The notes under the pieces: model-generated | Databases searched by the model: none | The model's input: the letters and a program-made list of their open reading frames with translations, nothing else | What the model was told of the DNA's origin: nothing | Source: Siphonodentalium dalli | Taxonomy: Eukaryota > Mollusca > Scaphopoda > Gadilida > Siphonodentaliidae | NCBI GenBank assembly: GCA_032622095.1 | Contig: CP136063.1 | Span: 73,139,980 to 73,203,979 of the forward strand | Direction of reading: 5' to 3' | DNA: 64,000 nt | Translations under genes and position numbers: made by a program | In this document: piece after piece, positions 13,901 to 22,690 of the stretch | Layout: each line of letters opens with the position of its first letter | Position numbering within the stretch: the first letter of the stretch is position 1

Positions 13901-16900
13901 TAACGATTTTGTCCCCACAACAATAACCATGTCTCCTTAATTTAAGTGTGTTTTTCATATGTTATCCGATTAATTCACACCAATAAGAATAATTCAGTAG
14001 CTGACCTACGGACCCGGCGTCAGGTGACGTCAAATTCGGCGTGCGAGAGCAAGGTCACGATTGGTGGAAACTGCCAGTTCAAGGGTCATTCATATACCCC
14101 CGATGTTTCACGTGCTCATATAACCCCGATGTTTGGCGCACGTTCTCTTATACCCCGCTGTCAAGGGTGACTGGAGGCATGGTGATTTAAACGTGGCGTT
14201 GTATCCAATCAGATAATACAATATCCTCCCTCCGTGCCACATAGATGTGGGTCAATATAGTTCCATTTTACAACCGGATGTGGGGACAAGACACGTTATA
14301 TATTGGTATCTCAGACAATCCAAACATTTTGGTAATTTGCCTCACGTTTCATCTAAAATAAATTTAGTCAACATTGTTGGGTTATCCAATGTTAGGTTAA
14401 TGGTTGGTTAAATTCCAGAAGTTGGGTTCAATTGTGGGTTAGATTAGTTCAGTTAACAATCACTGGTTTTCGGTTGCGCCCCTTGGTGATGATTTTCTGG
14501 ATGTGAGCTATATGTCACATTGGCTTCTCTGTATTGGTATCAAACTCAAATAAATACATTACATAGTTGTTGTATTGCTTGTGTCCTTGGTACAAGTATT
14601 CTGGTCTATGATGTTTATAAAATAACAATTTACAAGCTATAACTTAGCATTATACTAAGAATGTCAAATGACAAATGTGTTAATAAATTTGATGTAGAAA
14701 TGTAAACTCATTTCATATTGTAAACAAACAATTCACGACCAGTGACTGCAATTCCCGAGATCGACACAATTATGTGCAAAGAATATATAAAACAAGACTT
14801 ACAGCCCCACACGTTACATGCAGACAACGTTGTTTCGTTGTTATTTTGCCTCGTAAGCTGAACACTAACTAATATTTTAACTAATTTGGTGTAAATATAT
14901 TATTACTTCTTGCCGCATCCGCCAAGGCCGTCGCGTTATCGCTCAGCTTATCAAAATCTGGATACCCCATGCTGCACCATTCCGTATTCCATTTGTTGCC
15001 ACAACTCGCCCACGGCAGTTCGCCTCCTATGTTAACTAGAGACACCAGCATGTAGTAGATGGAGTATGTGATGAGGAAGTTGTAATAAACAGCCACCATT
15101 GCATTAATCGCCACCATTCCCCACCCGATACCTGAAAAGTCAAGAACGATATGCGACAATAGAGACGTTCAGGTGAAAGAAATTGTAGCATGTAACGTAT
15201 GTTAATGTGGTTTTGCATTAGATATACATCTGGCCATAAGCCATAGTCCCATTTTTATTTTAAACTGCAAGTTGCAATAGGCTACACGACAGTGTTGTGA
15301 ATTTCAAAACATCGATAGGATAATTCCAAACACTGGTGACTACGAGACAAATACAACAATGAAGAAATTAGTCATAATTAATTAGCTAACGTCACAGATT
15401 AGTCATGACTCATGATGAGTCAGTAACAAGGGAAGTCGGTAGCCGAGAGGTATTGTGCTGGTCTCTCGTGCTAGTGGACCGGGGATCGCGCCCTGGTCAG
15501 GGTATTCTGACAAAAATCAGAACTCGGTCAGATACCAAGTTTGTCAGTCTAAAAAGTCTCATTCGAGATCACTGAATAAAGATCCGAATGCTAAATGCCG
15601 ACTCCCCCCCCCCCCCAATAAAACACTTGTCCATGTAGGTCGTCGTGGGTGCAGTACTATGTCAGATCTGGCGCGTACATTAATGGCTGACTCGTGTACA
15701 CGGCTCGGTGTATGTACGTTAAAGAACGCTACTGGATTCACCACAGGGTTATAAAGTTACTCGGCCGTGGTAGCACCTGGTTCCTGCACTGTAATATCTA
15801 CAGATACAGACTACAATTACAAGTGCATGTTCACATATTACAAAGGATGGATGCATTATATCCATCAATGTTCAACGAAACGTTGGTTGAGAACCATGTC
15901 GCCATGGTTATAATGTTATAAGCAACTAAATAATTGAATTTATGCCCCTTGGCATTTGTGTAGGGAATAGAGTTAGCATAAAAACTACGGTGTATAATAT
16001 CTTCGGTTGTTTAATGTGAAAGAACAACCGAAGATTCATAGGCTATGAATCCACGGCTATTTGTGTGGGATTGTTCGTCAAGCGGCTACATTGGTCGCCA
16101 AATTTGGTAGGGGTGGGGGTATTTTTCTATATTGAAATTTTGTGCACAAAAGCCCTGAAAAGGGGGTAGTTGTGGAAATGCCAATTTATTTCCAGGAATA
16201 AGTATGGCGAGGCAACATTTCTTATTTTGACAACTCATGTCCGACGTGGAGTTTTACACGCAAAATATTTAAAGTTTGGCTCAGTAGGGTAATGCATCGT
16301 GGGATCGTGGGGACGGCTTAACCCTAACACTGTCGCCTATGGGAAATATTTAGTTGATTGTAACCCATAACATATCGCCCAGTTACGGAGTCATCTATTA
16401 TTTTGATCGAACCCTCGGCGGCGGATAATCTCGGAGCCACAAATCCAATTCTGGGATATTTATTGCAAAGCAGATTTTAATTTATCGGGCTATTTATTAG
16501 TGGATCACCCAGACCTGTTTAAGATGTTTGATTTATAACGTTTACTTTAATGTTAAGTAAATGAAGTTATAATTTCCAACGGGTCAATGGTTCTTAAATA
16601 CTGTGTCACTATACTCGCTTGTATCAAATATTATAAAGAAATTCCTGACAGATTTGAGAAAATACATTTTGAAATACCAGCAAATGCTTGGCAAAACGTG
16701 CATCTGGCCCTTAACCTATATACATGTATAGTATTTACGCGACTGATGCACAGCCCACACGCTGTACACGATGTTTATGGTGCACCTTTCGGTGCACCTT
16801 GTCGGAGTTTGAAAATCTACGTTACTTTTTGCCCATTTTGTTCAGCATGGAGGTGTGGTTTGGTAATTTGAACTGCACGGTTCTTTCTCTGGTAGGTCGG

Positions 16901-19900
16901 TAGGCCGAAACCTAAAAGAAACGTTATGAAGTTCGTTTATGCCAGCGTATTCTCGCCTGGTTTTGTGATCCCCAACGTTTCCTAATGTTATCGAGCTTTG
17001 TAAACCAGTAAATTACTAATTGTATAGGATATATACAGACTATGTGCTGTATCAGTATATTATTTACAAACTGTACTCAAAACTCACTTAAAAAAGGCGT
17101 TTCACTTTTATCAACAATTATCTCTAACATTACTTATTATACTATGGTCATTACTCCATTTAAATTACTAATTGTATAATGATTACAAACTATACTGAAA
17201 ACCCACATATAAAAGGCGTTACATTTTATATACAATTATCTCTAAACAATACTTATTATATTGTGGCCATTATTCCATTTGAATCATCTCAAACACCTAT
17301 AATCAGTTTTGGGTACAGCCGCATGTAATGTAATTGTCTTAGTTCCATAAGATTGTTAACCCTAATTATTGGAAAGTACATTCCAATTCACACAAGTGTA
17401 CATGATACTGTGTATGTGACCACTCAATGTATCCTCTGGCAGTACAGCTAATGCACAGGAAAACACTTTTTTATTGACTAATAAGGGCTTTTCCCGATAG
17501 TACAACCAGGACAGCCTATGTAGACATTATCTTATATAGTTCGTAACATTCTTAGTCCGTTTAATATTATGTGGACTATGGCCTGATAACATTCATATTA
17601 CTATTCGATAAAACTTGCTGTATATTATATACAGTTTGACTGGCAGGCTGTCGTTCTTTACTTCTCCTACTTATCACGTCGGACTACATTAGCATAATAC
17701 ATTGCTTCCGGTGTTCAAGACTATGCACCCCCTTAACGGACCAGGAACATGTGTTGTCCCCCATTGCTCATTATAATAAGGGCGTTTTAAACTTGGCAAC
17801 CCATTTCAAATAGATTTATAATACTTATAAATAGCCTGTGTAATTTATTTGAATTTTACAAGTGACTGATGGCGACCACGGAGATGACACCAATGCCGAC
17901 ATGGTAATGAAGCTAATATCACGACATCGGAAAACAACATGATCATTCGGGCATCTCGTGTTGACGTCACGTTATTTGTTCGTGGCATAAACTAAACTGC
18001 GTACACTGTGATTACCGGTCTGCTATACTCTCGTTCGCACTTGTACTCATAGCTTGGCACCATTCATTATGTACGGGGGAACTTTGTATGATGTAAGCAA
18101 CTTTACACGAAGAGCGTGTATATATAGTCCATGCATGTTTACATTAGCATAATATTAGCATAATATATTGCTTTCTATGTTCAAGGCTATGCACCCCATT
18201 GATGTGCAGGACAATGTGGTATCCCCCATTGCTCATTCTGATATGGGCACAATAAAATAATTACAATGTATCTAAACATGGCAACCTATTTAAGATATAT
18301 TTATATAACTTATATATAACCCCTGCAATGTTGATGAATTTTACAAGTGACTGATATCGACGAGGAGACAACTATAATAGCTTTGATAATAGCACGTATA
18401 TTTGTGAATTTTTTACAGGTACATGTATGAATTAAATGTCGTCATTGTCACGAATTTACCCGATATAAGGAAACACCGCGACATCGGAAAATAACACGAT
18501 TATTCGGGCGGATTCGGAGGAGTTCGACTTCTCCCGTTGTCGACCTTTAACCCTTTACCCAACAAACCGGCCAAAAACGCCCAAATAAAGCTTCAACAGC
18601 CTAAAATATCTTCGGTCTGTCTCAATAATACAAATATGGATATCATTGGAACCGGTTCATTGACCACATTGTGATGGTTACAGTTATGCCCTGTGCCAAT
18701 GCATTCTCTTATATATGCGAGTCGACCATAGGTCGCCTCGCATATATAAGAGAATGCATTGGCCTAAAACAATTCTTTTTTAACACTTTTTACCATTTTT
18801 TCTTACATTCTTTAACAATTTTATAATTTTTTCTTACATTTTTTAACAATTTTTATAATATTTTTCTACATTCTTTGACAATTTTATCATTTTTAATATG
18901 TGTTAAGCCAATGCATTCTCTTATAAGAGAATGCATTGGCACAGGGCCGTTCTGTTGGGTAAAGGGTTAATCACCACCGCGAATATCATTTTATTCACAA
19001 ATCAATTCCCAGCCCTTATCTATAAATCCTTCTATGTTTTGTTGACAATTTGGAAAGGGACTGAGCCGACAAGCCGTCATTCTAATCTGGCTACGTTTGT
19101 GCCCATCTAGTGTGACAGGTGTTGGGGTCCATACGCACTGTCCTGTCGTCTTCTGGGATCCATAAACCCTGTCTGATCAACTGCTGGGTCCATGTACCCT
19201 GCCTGACCATCTGCTGGGGTCCATGTACCCTGTATGACCGTCTGCTGGGGTCCACAAACCCTATCTGGTCGTCTGCTGGTGTCCATAAACCATTATGATC
19301 GTCTACCGGGGTCCATATACCATGTCTGGTCGTCGGCTGGGGTCCATTACCTCTGTCTGGTCGTATGCTGGGGTCCATTAACCCTGACTGGTCGTGTGCT
19401 GGGTCCATAAACCCTATCTGACCGTCTGATGTGGTCCATAAACCCTTCTGGTCGTCTGCTGTGGTCCATAAACCCTTCTGATAGTCTGCTGGGGTCCATA
19501 AACCCTGTCTGGTTGCCGGATGGGGTCCATAAACCCTGTCTGTTTGTCTGTTGGTGTCCACGTACCCTGTCTGATCGACTGTTATCGAGCCACCCACATA
19601 CCATAAATGGCTAAAACATTAAATCCGTTTTTCATTATCTGACATTAAATTTTGCCCAATATATGCTAAGTGAGCATTACCTGTAGCCCTTCGTGAGTTA
19701 TATCAATCTACAATACTAATAGGTCAATGTATAGTCACTAACCTTGAAATAGTGGAGCCATTTTCCAAATGGAAATAACACCCTGTGACGAGAACTGGCC
19801 GATAATAAGCTCCAACAGAAACAGAGGTAGACCACAGCATACCCACGTGAGAATAAATGGGACGAAGAAGGGAGCTGTAAGGTAATAATCCTTATTATTA

Positions 19901-21409
19901 TTCACATACATGTAGGTTCATATTGGACTTATTTGATTCTGAAATAATCGCTTAGTAGACTTATCCACGTTATTCTTTTTTATGGCACAGGCCACAAAGA
20001 AAACACATTGTAAAGTTACGTCTGGTAAGTCGACTTAGGTTCGTACATAGCGTAAACAATGCTGACGTGGGCTTATTTGTGTGGGTTTTATTTTGTATAA
20101 GTTAAATATGAGCTTACTTTCAGAATAGGCTGGTATATTCGGACGCCCAAATTGACTGCATCATATCGAATATGGACATATTAACGATTTCATAATACCC
20201 GCAACATAAAATTAAGTGAGAGGTGTAATCCATTCCAGTCGACAGTCGGACGCAACGCGCTAGTGTTCAAGTTGGCGTATTTAGGGGTGGACTGCTGGTG
20301 TTCAAACGGGCGTTGTCATGGGATGACTGCTGGTGTTCAAACAGGCGTAGTCAGGGGAGACATTCTTGTGCTCAAGCGGACGTAGTCGGGGGATGACTGC
20401 AGCTGGTGTTCACGCGGGCGTAGTCAGGGGAGAAATGCTAGTGTTCAAGCGGTTGTTGTCAGGGGAGACTGCTGGTGTTCACGCGGGCGCAGTCAGGGGA
20501 AGAACCATTTCTTTTTGGCAAGTCGGTGACAAGTCGTTGGTGCGAAACTATATGCGATTATAATATGATTTGCTTTAATTTCAAGGTTGTGGTGGAACAA
20601 CCAACTAGAATTAAATTTACATGCCATAATGCTGTGCTTTGACAAGGTTGGTTATTCGAGTTTTATGAGAATCAGCTGCAATTTCCCCACGCTCAATTGT
20701 TCAAGTTGGACTTGTGTAATGATATATCCTGTGCGAAGGACATACATTTACAGTTTCAACCGAGTGAAACATGGATCAGGTCGGCCGGTACTTGTGCTAT
20801 TATTTACACAAACCCTTGCAGCGTATGACCAGTATTTAGCGGCAAACGTCCAATGTGTTTAAAGGTACGCAGTCCGTTCAAACGGTCCCCATATCATCTA
20901 ATTGCAACAACATTTCTTCAAAATACACTTTAGTTATAAGAATCGATTACTTACAACACAATAATGCTAACCACTGTCAAATATGGTATAAAATTTCCCA
21001 AAAAGTGTTATTTATCAACATGTTGCTCAACGAAATATGGCCATATGATAACCTGCGTATCACAATATTTGACCATATTACACTTGATGTTAATGTTTCG
21101 TAAAGACCGTCGATTTGACGACTTTCCAGGCCACAAAAGAGTACAGATCTCGAGAAATAACAAGTTTAAAAAATCGATAGCTGAACACTCTGAGCTTTGA
21201 TGGGTGGGTTCCTCGACTCGGATTAAATAATTTTACCCCCAAAGCCAAAGAGCATCTTTAAATATCGTTTCCAGCAACTCACCTCCTCCATTCCGATAAC
21301 AGAGATATGGAAACCTCCAGATATTACCAAGTCCAACGCAGTAACCAATCATCGACAGTATGAAATCCATCTGCCGTGTCCAGTTCCCCCGCAGTTTATT
21401 TTCGTCATG
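1816..21409 (-). CDS. SLC6-family Na+/Cl--dependent symporter gene, partial (TM1-TM8, nine exons)
   Basis: Nine minus-strand exons with consensus GT-AG borders join without a phase conflict into 418 residues. In transcript order they are 21283-21409, 19743-19874, 14907-15131, 11789-11933, 11113-11251, 5287-5430, 3742-3845, 3073-3197 and 1816-1928. The peptide carries the SLC6 signatures [15 protein letters not shown] (TM1), a long glycosylated second extracellular loop with the conserved cysteine pair, [18 protein letters not shown] (TM4-5) and SLGPVWGG (TM6). Family members move amino acids or neurotransmitters across the plasma membrane with Na+, usually with Cl-. The glycine, rather than aspartate, five positions after GY in TM1 points to an amino-acid substrate, and overall wording is closest to glycine-transporter-like members. 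TM9-12 should lie left of position 1. The start codon exon was not found. Three ion-site residues look replaced. Substrate is not known. Confidence 0.95.
1917..2050. repeat. 67-bp tandem duplication over a splice acceptor
   Basis: CAAGGCCCGG begins at 1917, in the TM8 exon, and again at 1984 in the intron, with the following 60 bases similar. The intronic copy has lost the AG of the acceptor (revcomp tatggGACC against tgtagGTCC). Confidence 0.75.
2318..2846. repeat. Near-perfect 0.53-kb palindrome (foldback MITE)
   Basis: Arms of about 250 bases run from CACACATGTGGGGATTGAC at the left to its reverse complement at the right. The centre near 2575-2600 is the only clearly unpaired part. Each arm carries repeats of TTTCGAGTAACAGGAACG. 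There is no coding capacity. It lies in the intron between the TM7 and TM8 exons. Confidence 0.85.
3073..3197 (-). CDS. SLC6 exon h: TM7 and start of extracellular loop 4
   Basis: The exon reads [18 protein letters not shown], then [12 protein letters not shown] (TM7) and the loop [10 protein letters not shown]. The canonical TM7 Asn four residues before the conserved Ser (N-x-x-T-S) is Gly here (G-S-C-T-S). That Asn ligates Na+ at site 1 in studied members. Acceptor is tctattacag and donor is GGCG then gtatgt. Confidence 0.93.
3742..3845 (-). CDS. SLC6 exon g: TM6
   Basis: The exon encodes [19 protein letters not shown] and then [16 protein letters not shown], the TM6 core with its unwound S-L-G-P hinge and the following cytoplasmic loop. 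The Gln of TQIF and the Ser of YSLG, both chloride-site positions in the family, are kept. Acceptor is acaacacag and donor is TACAG then gtatat. It leaves two bases for the next exon. Confidence 0.94.
3846..5286. other. SLC6 intron without recognised elements
   Basis: This is AT-rich intron between the TM5 and TM6 exons. Open frames at 4541-4885 and elsewhere have no recognisable protein and no splice context. Confidence 0.5.
5287..5430 (-). CDS. SLC6 exon f: TM5 and extracellular loop 3
   Basis: Forty-eight codons give [17 protein letters not shown], then VRGVTLPGA, one of the most conserved SLC6 motifs, and the loop [17 protein letters not shown]. The borders are ctttcacag and CACAG then gtacag, both phase 0. 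The gap of 5.7 kb from the preceding exon is filled largely by a hAT transposon. Confidence 0.94.
5563..5885 (-). mobile_element. MITE family M1, copy 1 (about 0.33 kb)
   Basis: This is a reverse-oriented copy of an element also found at 33357-33689 and 53797-54105. Ends share GCACATWATC-type termini. Inside, at about 5625-5715, is a hairpin whose arms read TAGAATCGCCTCATTATGAG-type sequence around a short loop. It is non-coding and non-autonomous; the parent transposase is not in the window. Confidence 0.75.
5886..6429. other. SLC6 intron, simple AT-rich sequence
   Basis: Between 6050 and 6350 a short phrase (aaacttattat... gggttaa) recurs loosely three times. Nothing else was recognised. 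Confidence 0.4.
6430..6790. repeat. Dispersed repeat family M2, copy 1
   Basis: The segment aligns by eye with 54565-54935 over its whole length, including GCATAAACAGTATGTTATTG, TAAACATAAAG and AATAAAGAGCGTTTATA. Identity looks moderate. It is non-coding in both copies. The family is unnamed by me. Confidence 0.7.
6791..7405. other. SLC6 intron, nothing recognised
   Basis: AT-rich sequence with short AT microsatellite-like runs near 7330-7400. Confidence 0.4.
7879..9883 (-). pseudogene. hAT transposase, frame-shifted
   Basis: Three minus-strand pieces make one diverged transposase. Piece 1 (9452-9883) starts [20 protein letters not shown] and has a BED zinc finger (C-x2-C, then H-x4-C). Piece 2 (8616-9515) holds the first two catalytic Asp motifs, SLDGWSN and VVTDNAAN. 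Piece 3 (7879-8412) has [20 protein letters not shown], with the catalytic Glu and the dimerisation domain. A two-base GC gain in a GCGCGC run near 9476 explains the break between 1 and 2: the old frame would read [11 protein letters not shown]. Between 2 and 3 (about 8464-8616) the frame is lost around a duplicated acidic stretch, either an insertion or an intron. Transposition would need an intact source elsewhere. Confidence 0.88.
10025..10470. repeat. Tandem repeat, about 158-bp unit, nearly three copies, inside the hAT
   Basis: CACTTTTAATTCAATTAAATG recurs at about 10101, 10259 and 10418 with the sequence between repeated. It lies between the transposase start and the right terminus, and may be subterminal repeats of the transposon. 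Confidence 0.8.
11113..11251 (-). CDS. SLC6 exon e: TM4
   Basis: The exon completes YWN-RGVL, a form of the usual E-E-Y/F-W-x-x-x-V-L segment, and then gives [14 protein letters not shown]4 ([18 protein letters not shown]) and IKSSGK. The acceptor has a run of T before tctag. The donor is GGCAAG then gtaaca. Exit is phase 0. Confidence 0.92.
11252..11788. other. SLC6 intron, nothing recognised
   Basis: This is the intron between loop-2 exon d and the TM4 exon. It has a good acceptor tract at its end. An open frame at 11344-11553 has no support. Confidence 0.5.
11789..11933 (-). CDS. SLC6 exon d: glycosylated part of extracellular loop 2
   Basis: The exon encodes [10 protein letters not shown]..., a divergent stretch with three more sequons (NLT, NLT, NIT), ending SSPSDEYW just before TM4, as in SLC6 proteins. 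Donor is TGGAA then gtaagt. Acceptor is tatttcag. The first 60 or so bases of the exon and the acceptor itself are repeated five more times in the upstream intron as a 77-bp array, so six competing 3' splice sites stand in a row. The one used here is the copy next to the rest of the exon. Confidence 0.88.
11872..12300. repeat. 77-bp tandem array copying a splice acceptor and exon start
   Basis: TGTTAGATTC starts at 11881 (in the exon), 11958, 12035, 12112 and 12189. A shortened last unit follows near 12255. Each unit contains, on the minus strand, an intact cAGGCATCACTAATCTAAC acceptor plus the first part of the loop-2 exon, but no donor. Units are highly alike, pointing to recent expansion. 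As 77 is not a multiple of three, use of the nearest upstream acceptor would shift frame. Confidence 0.9.
12318..12945. repeat. 40-bp minisatellite, about 15-16 copies
   Basis: The unit begins GACATACCGATCAACAACAC and continues ACTCAAACTACATGCACAGC. Copies start every 40 bases (12361, 12401, 12441 and so on) with a few substitutions. All three plus frames happen to be open, giving repetitive apparent proteins that are not credible genes. It abuts the 77-bp array on the left and repeat family M3 on the right. Confidence 0.95.
12945..13310. repeat. Dispersed repeat family M3, copy 1
   Basis: The sequence from CAGTTAATCCTTATATTTAT to TGGATTTAGTGAT is repeated at 63431-63797 with few differences. 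In the other copy it is joined to a 157-base foldback. Here the 40-bp minisatellite takes the place of that part. It is non-coding. Confidence 0.85.
13789..13905. repeat. Inverted repeat, about 50-base arms
   Basis: TTATCTTCGGCAACATCG at the left pairs with CGATGTTGCCGGAGATAA at the right, and AGATTTAATACCTG with CAGGTATTAAATCT inside. Probably a small MITE. Confidence 0.75.
14085..14165. repeat. Short tandem repeat, about 30-bp unit
   Basis: Three degenerate units of the form ATATAACCCCGATGTTTGGC follow one another. Confidence 0.55.
14171..14906. other. SLC6 intron, nothing recognised
   Basis: AT-rich intron sequence downstream of the loop-2 exon c donor. A short phrase (gggttatccaatgttaggttaatggttggtt) is loosely repetitive near 14375-14450. 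Confidence 0.4.
14907..15131 (-). CDS. SLC6 exon c: TM3 and first half of extracellular loop 2
   Basis: The exon starts GIGWGMV, passes through TM3 with the conserved [13 protein letters not shown], and reaches LPWASC-N-x-W-N-T-E-WC, the conserved cysteine pair of loop 2. One N-glycosylation sequon (NAT) follows. The acceptor is gacttttcag. The donor chosen is AAGAA then gtaata because it leaves one base and matches the phase of the next exon. Reading on without splicing meets a stop at 14881. Confidence 0.9.
15431..15760 (+). mobile_element. tRNA-derived SINE
   Basis: A tRNA-like head contains a box A (GTAGCCGAGAGGT) and a box B (GGGGATCGCGCCC), the internal RNA polymerase III promoter, about 45 bases apart. 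A tRNA-unrelated body follows, including a C11-12 tract near 15605 and the phrase GTGTATGTACGTTAAAGAAC. Box B departs from the GGTTCGANNCC consensus, so this copy may be inactive. It is not a functional tRNA gene: no acceptor stem closes. Family name not assigned. Confidence 0.7.
15761..16754. other. SLC6 intron with one small hairpin
   Basis: At about 15999-16035 ATCTTCGGTTGTT is followed by its inverse AACAACCGAAGAT. The rest shows nothing recognised. Confidence 0.45.
16755..17000 (+). repeat. Dispersed repeat family M4, copy 1
   Basis: Shared with 42862-43210: TTTGAAAATCTACGT, GAACTGCACGGTTCTTTCTCT and GAAGTTCGTTTATGC occur in the same order in both. It is non-coding. Confidence 0.7.
17010..17290. 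repeat. Tandem duplication, about 150-bp unit
   Basis: AATTACTAATTGTATA begins both units (about 17012 and 17165), followed in each by a shared AAAGGCGTT and ACAATTATCTCTAA. Confidence 0.75.
17650..18530. repeat. Tandem duplication, about 0.48-kb unit, diverged
   Basis: Both units carry TACATTAGCATAATA, CTATGCACCCC, CCCCCATTGCTCATT, TTTTACAAGTGACTGAT and GACATCGGAAAA in order. The second unit is followed directly by a TTAA-flanked MITE. Confidence 0.75.
18547..18970. mobile_element. TTAA-flanked MITE (piggyBac-like), copy 1
   Basis: The element starts CCCTTTACCCAACA and ends with the reverse complement, TGTTGGGTAAAGGG. A TTAA lies on each side (18547-18550 and 18967-18970), the target and duplication typical of piggyBac transposons. 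Two internal hairpins use CCAATGCATTCTCTTATA. The second hairpin has lost its loop compared with copy 2 at 41.0 kb. There is no transposase. It lies in the SLC6 intron between exons b and c. Confidence 0.85.
19105..19595. repeat. 31-bp minisatellite, about 15 copies
   Basis: The unit reads CTGTCTGGTCGTCTGCTGGG then GTCCATAAACC, with start points 31 bases apart and moderate variation. Its open minus frame gives apparent repeats of GLWTPADDQ, an artefact of the array. Confidence 0.93.
19743..19874 (-). CDS. SLC6 exon b: TM2
   Basis: This exon encodes the end of NGGAPFFVPF followed by TM2 and the [16 protein letters not shown] loop. Family members normally read NGGGAFLIPY here, so the Pro-Tyr pair is Pro-Phe in this gene. 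The Tyr is a known chloride ligand in the family. The GQF-S-x-Q-G motif after TM2 is typical of the glycine/amino-acid branch. Entry and exit are both phase 1, with acceptor cttacag and donor CAAG then gttagt. The intron on its 3' side holds a 31-bp minisatellite. Confidence 0.93.
20255..20502. repeat. Minisatellite, about 42-bp unit, six degenerate copies
   Basis: The phrase GACTGCTGGTGTTCAAACGG followed by GCGTAGTCAGGGGA recurs with small length changes. It lies in the intron between SLC6 exons a and b. Confidence 0.85.
20860..21265. mobile_element. MITE family M5, copy 1, next to an exon
   Basis: It starts TTTAAAGGTACGCAGTCCG. Its right part has TGATGGGTGGGTTCCTCGAC and ACCCCCAAAGCCAAAGA, as in the fuller copy at 59108-59616. 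The right terminus is altered. It ends about 20 bases from the donor of the TM1 exon of the SLC6 gene. Confidence 0.7.
21283..21409 (-). CDS. SLC6 exon a: N-terminal cytoplasmic end and TM1
   Basis: This exon encodes 42 residues plus one base. It begins [10 protein letters not shown], where the N-W-x-R-Q-M-D-F stretch is the usual lead into TM1, and continues into the unwound TM1 core [15 protein letters not shown]. The Asn of GLGN is a canonical Na1 ligand and is kept. The acceptor is tgtag before CATGAC and the donor is GGAG then gtgagt. It starts in phase 0, so at least one upstream exon with the initiator Met is missing. A MITE ends only about 20 bases past the donor, inside the intron. 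Confidence 0.93.
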
Positions 21410-21959
21410 CTACAAAACACAAACAGCTATGAGCAGGTCATGCACATCTTGAATTCAACTCTTATAATTATATTTAGCTATAATAGGTAAATGTGAATAT
21501 CGTCGTTTGGTGACACCGATACAAGAGGAATAACCCAACATCATATTAAAAAAAAAACATTAAAAACATTGTCATTCTAAATCTTTACCATGTGTGTTTA
21601 TGCGACGAATTAACATGTCTCGATCCGTGCAAAAAATAGTCATGATGGCACACGATAAGGTCAACCACCATTCAATTGGTCTAAATTGTGTTATGAATGA
21701 GCGATTGGTGATCATGTTATTAACTAAAATAATCCAGCGCAAAAGTTGCAAAAACATTTTTTTCTGGAGACTGAAAATGTCCTGCAATGTTGCTACGAGT
21801 GCAATTTGTCTGTGTATTGGAATGCGCGATACCATAGATTTCATAAACAACGGGTACATTGTGGATTTATCACTGTCAAATTCAACTATAATAGTCAAAT
21901 ATAACTATAATAGTTGAAATCAGGATGTGCTGACCTGATGATACCTCGGTTGGTATATT

Positions 21960-22106
21960 ACAAGTTACAGTTTCTCCAGTTGTTGTGTATGTAGTGGTAT
22001 CAGGCGATGTGTGGCCAATACCACCCAACGCAAAGCGGAGGGTGGTATTGGCCCATCTGAGCCTGGTACCACGCTATGCTAGACAACTGGAGACACTGCA
22101 ACGTAT
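21960..22106. repeat. Inverted repeat, about 60-base arms
   Basis: GTTTCTCCAGTTGT and GGCCAATACCACCC in the left arm pair with ACAACTGGAGAC and GGGTGGTATTGGCC in the right arm. A foldback MITE. Confidence 0.75.
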
Positions 22107-22544
22107 GTACCATGTCGACAATTGTATCTGACATTAGAAACATTGAACTGCGCACGAGTTTCAATGAAGACTTTATAACAGTAAAAACACGAACACTTTG
22201 TCCGGTGTGAAATATATGATAAACATGTACATTGTGAACAAGGTCATTGTCCGGAAATCAGCTTAAATCACATAGATAAAAACACAGACATATACCGAAA
22301 CAGGTCCCAAGCCTTCTCACATAGCGTCGCTATCTAACCTATGTCATGTCATAGAATTTACAATATTCTTATAAAATGGAGAAAATACATTTTGAATAAT
22401 AATGGTGTCGCCGAAAATACAGACTGATTGAATAATACCAGAATCATGTTCAAACCGGTCCATAATAATGAATTTCTCAAATAATTGTCAGATGTTCGTG
22501 AGACAATTTGGCTACTTACACCGTAGTATTATTTATGAACCCGG
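22107..22544. other. Non-coding, nothing recognised
   Basis: AT-rich sequence right of the first recognised SLC6 exon. The N-terminal exon of that gene was sought here on the minus strand and not found. Confidence 0.4.
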
Positions 22545-22690
22545 TCCATTATATATATCGTTGAGAATACAATGTAGCAAAACGTAATGTAGATATCAAC
22601 CTAGGTGAAACGCAATGGGTTAATTGGTCGAGTCGACCCATTGCGCGGAAACTCAGCGCGCAACATGGCTAGCTATGGCACAGAAATATA
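22545..22690. repeat. Fragment of repeat family M6 interrupted by a LINE 3' end
   Basis: About 145 bases match 31205-31350 almost exactly (CAACCTAGGTGAAACGCAAT through ATGGCACAGAAATA). The match stops where the AT-repeat tail of the neighbouring LINE begins. Confidence 0.8.

Noticed and set aside
14881-14906. Stop codon at 14881 as the end of the SLC6 protein
   Set aside because: A gtaata donor just before it joins in phase to the next exon, whose product continues the family alignment.
15431-15510. A tRNA gene
   Set aside because: Box A and box B are present but no acceptor stem closes, box B is off consensus, and a SINE body follows.
19091-19597. Minus frame with GLWTPADDQ-type repeats
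   Set aside because: It is a 31-bp minisatellite read in one strand; variation ignores codon positions.
21572-21917. Over 100 codons open on both strands at once
   Set aside because: No splice sites in place, no recognisable family and AT-rich composition; treated as chance.
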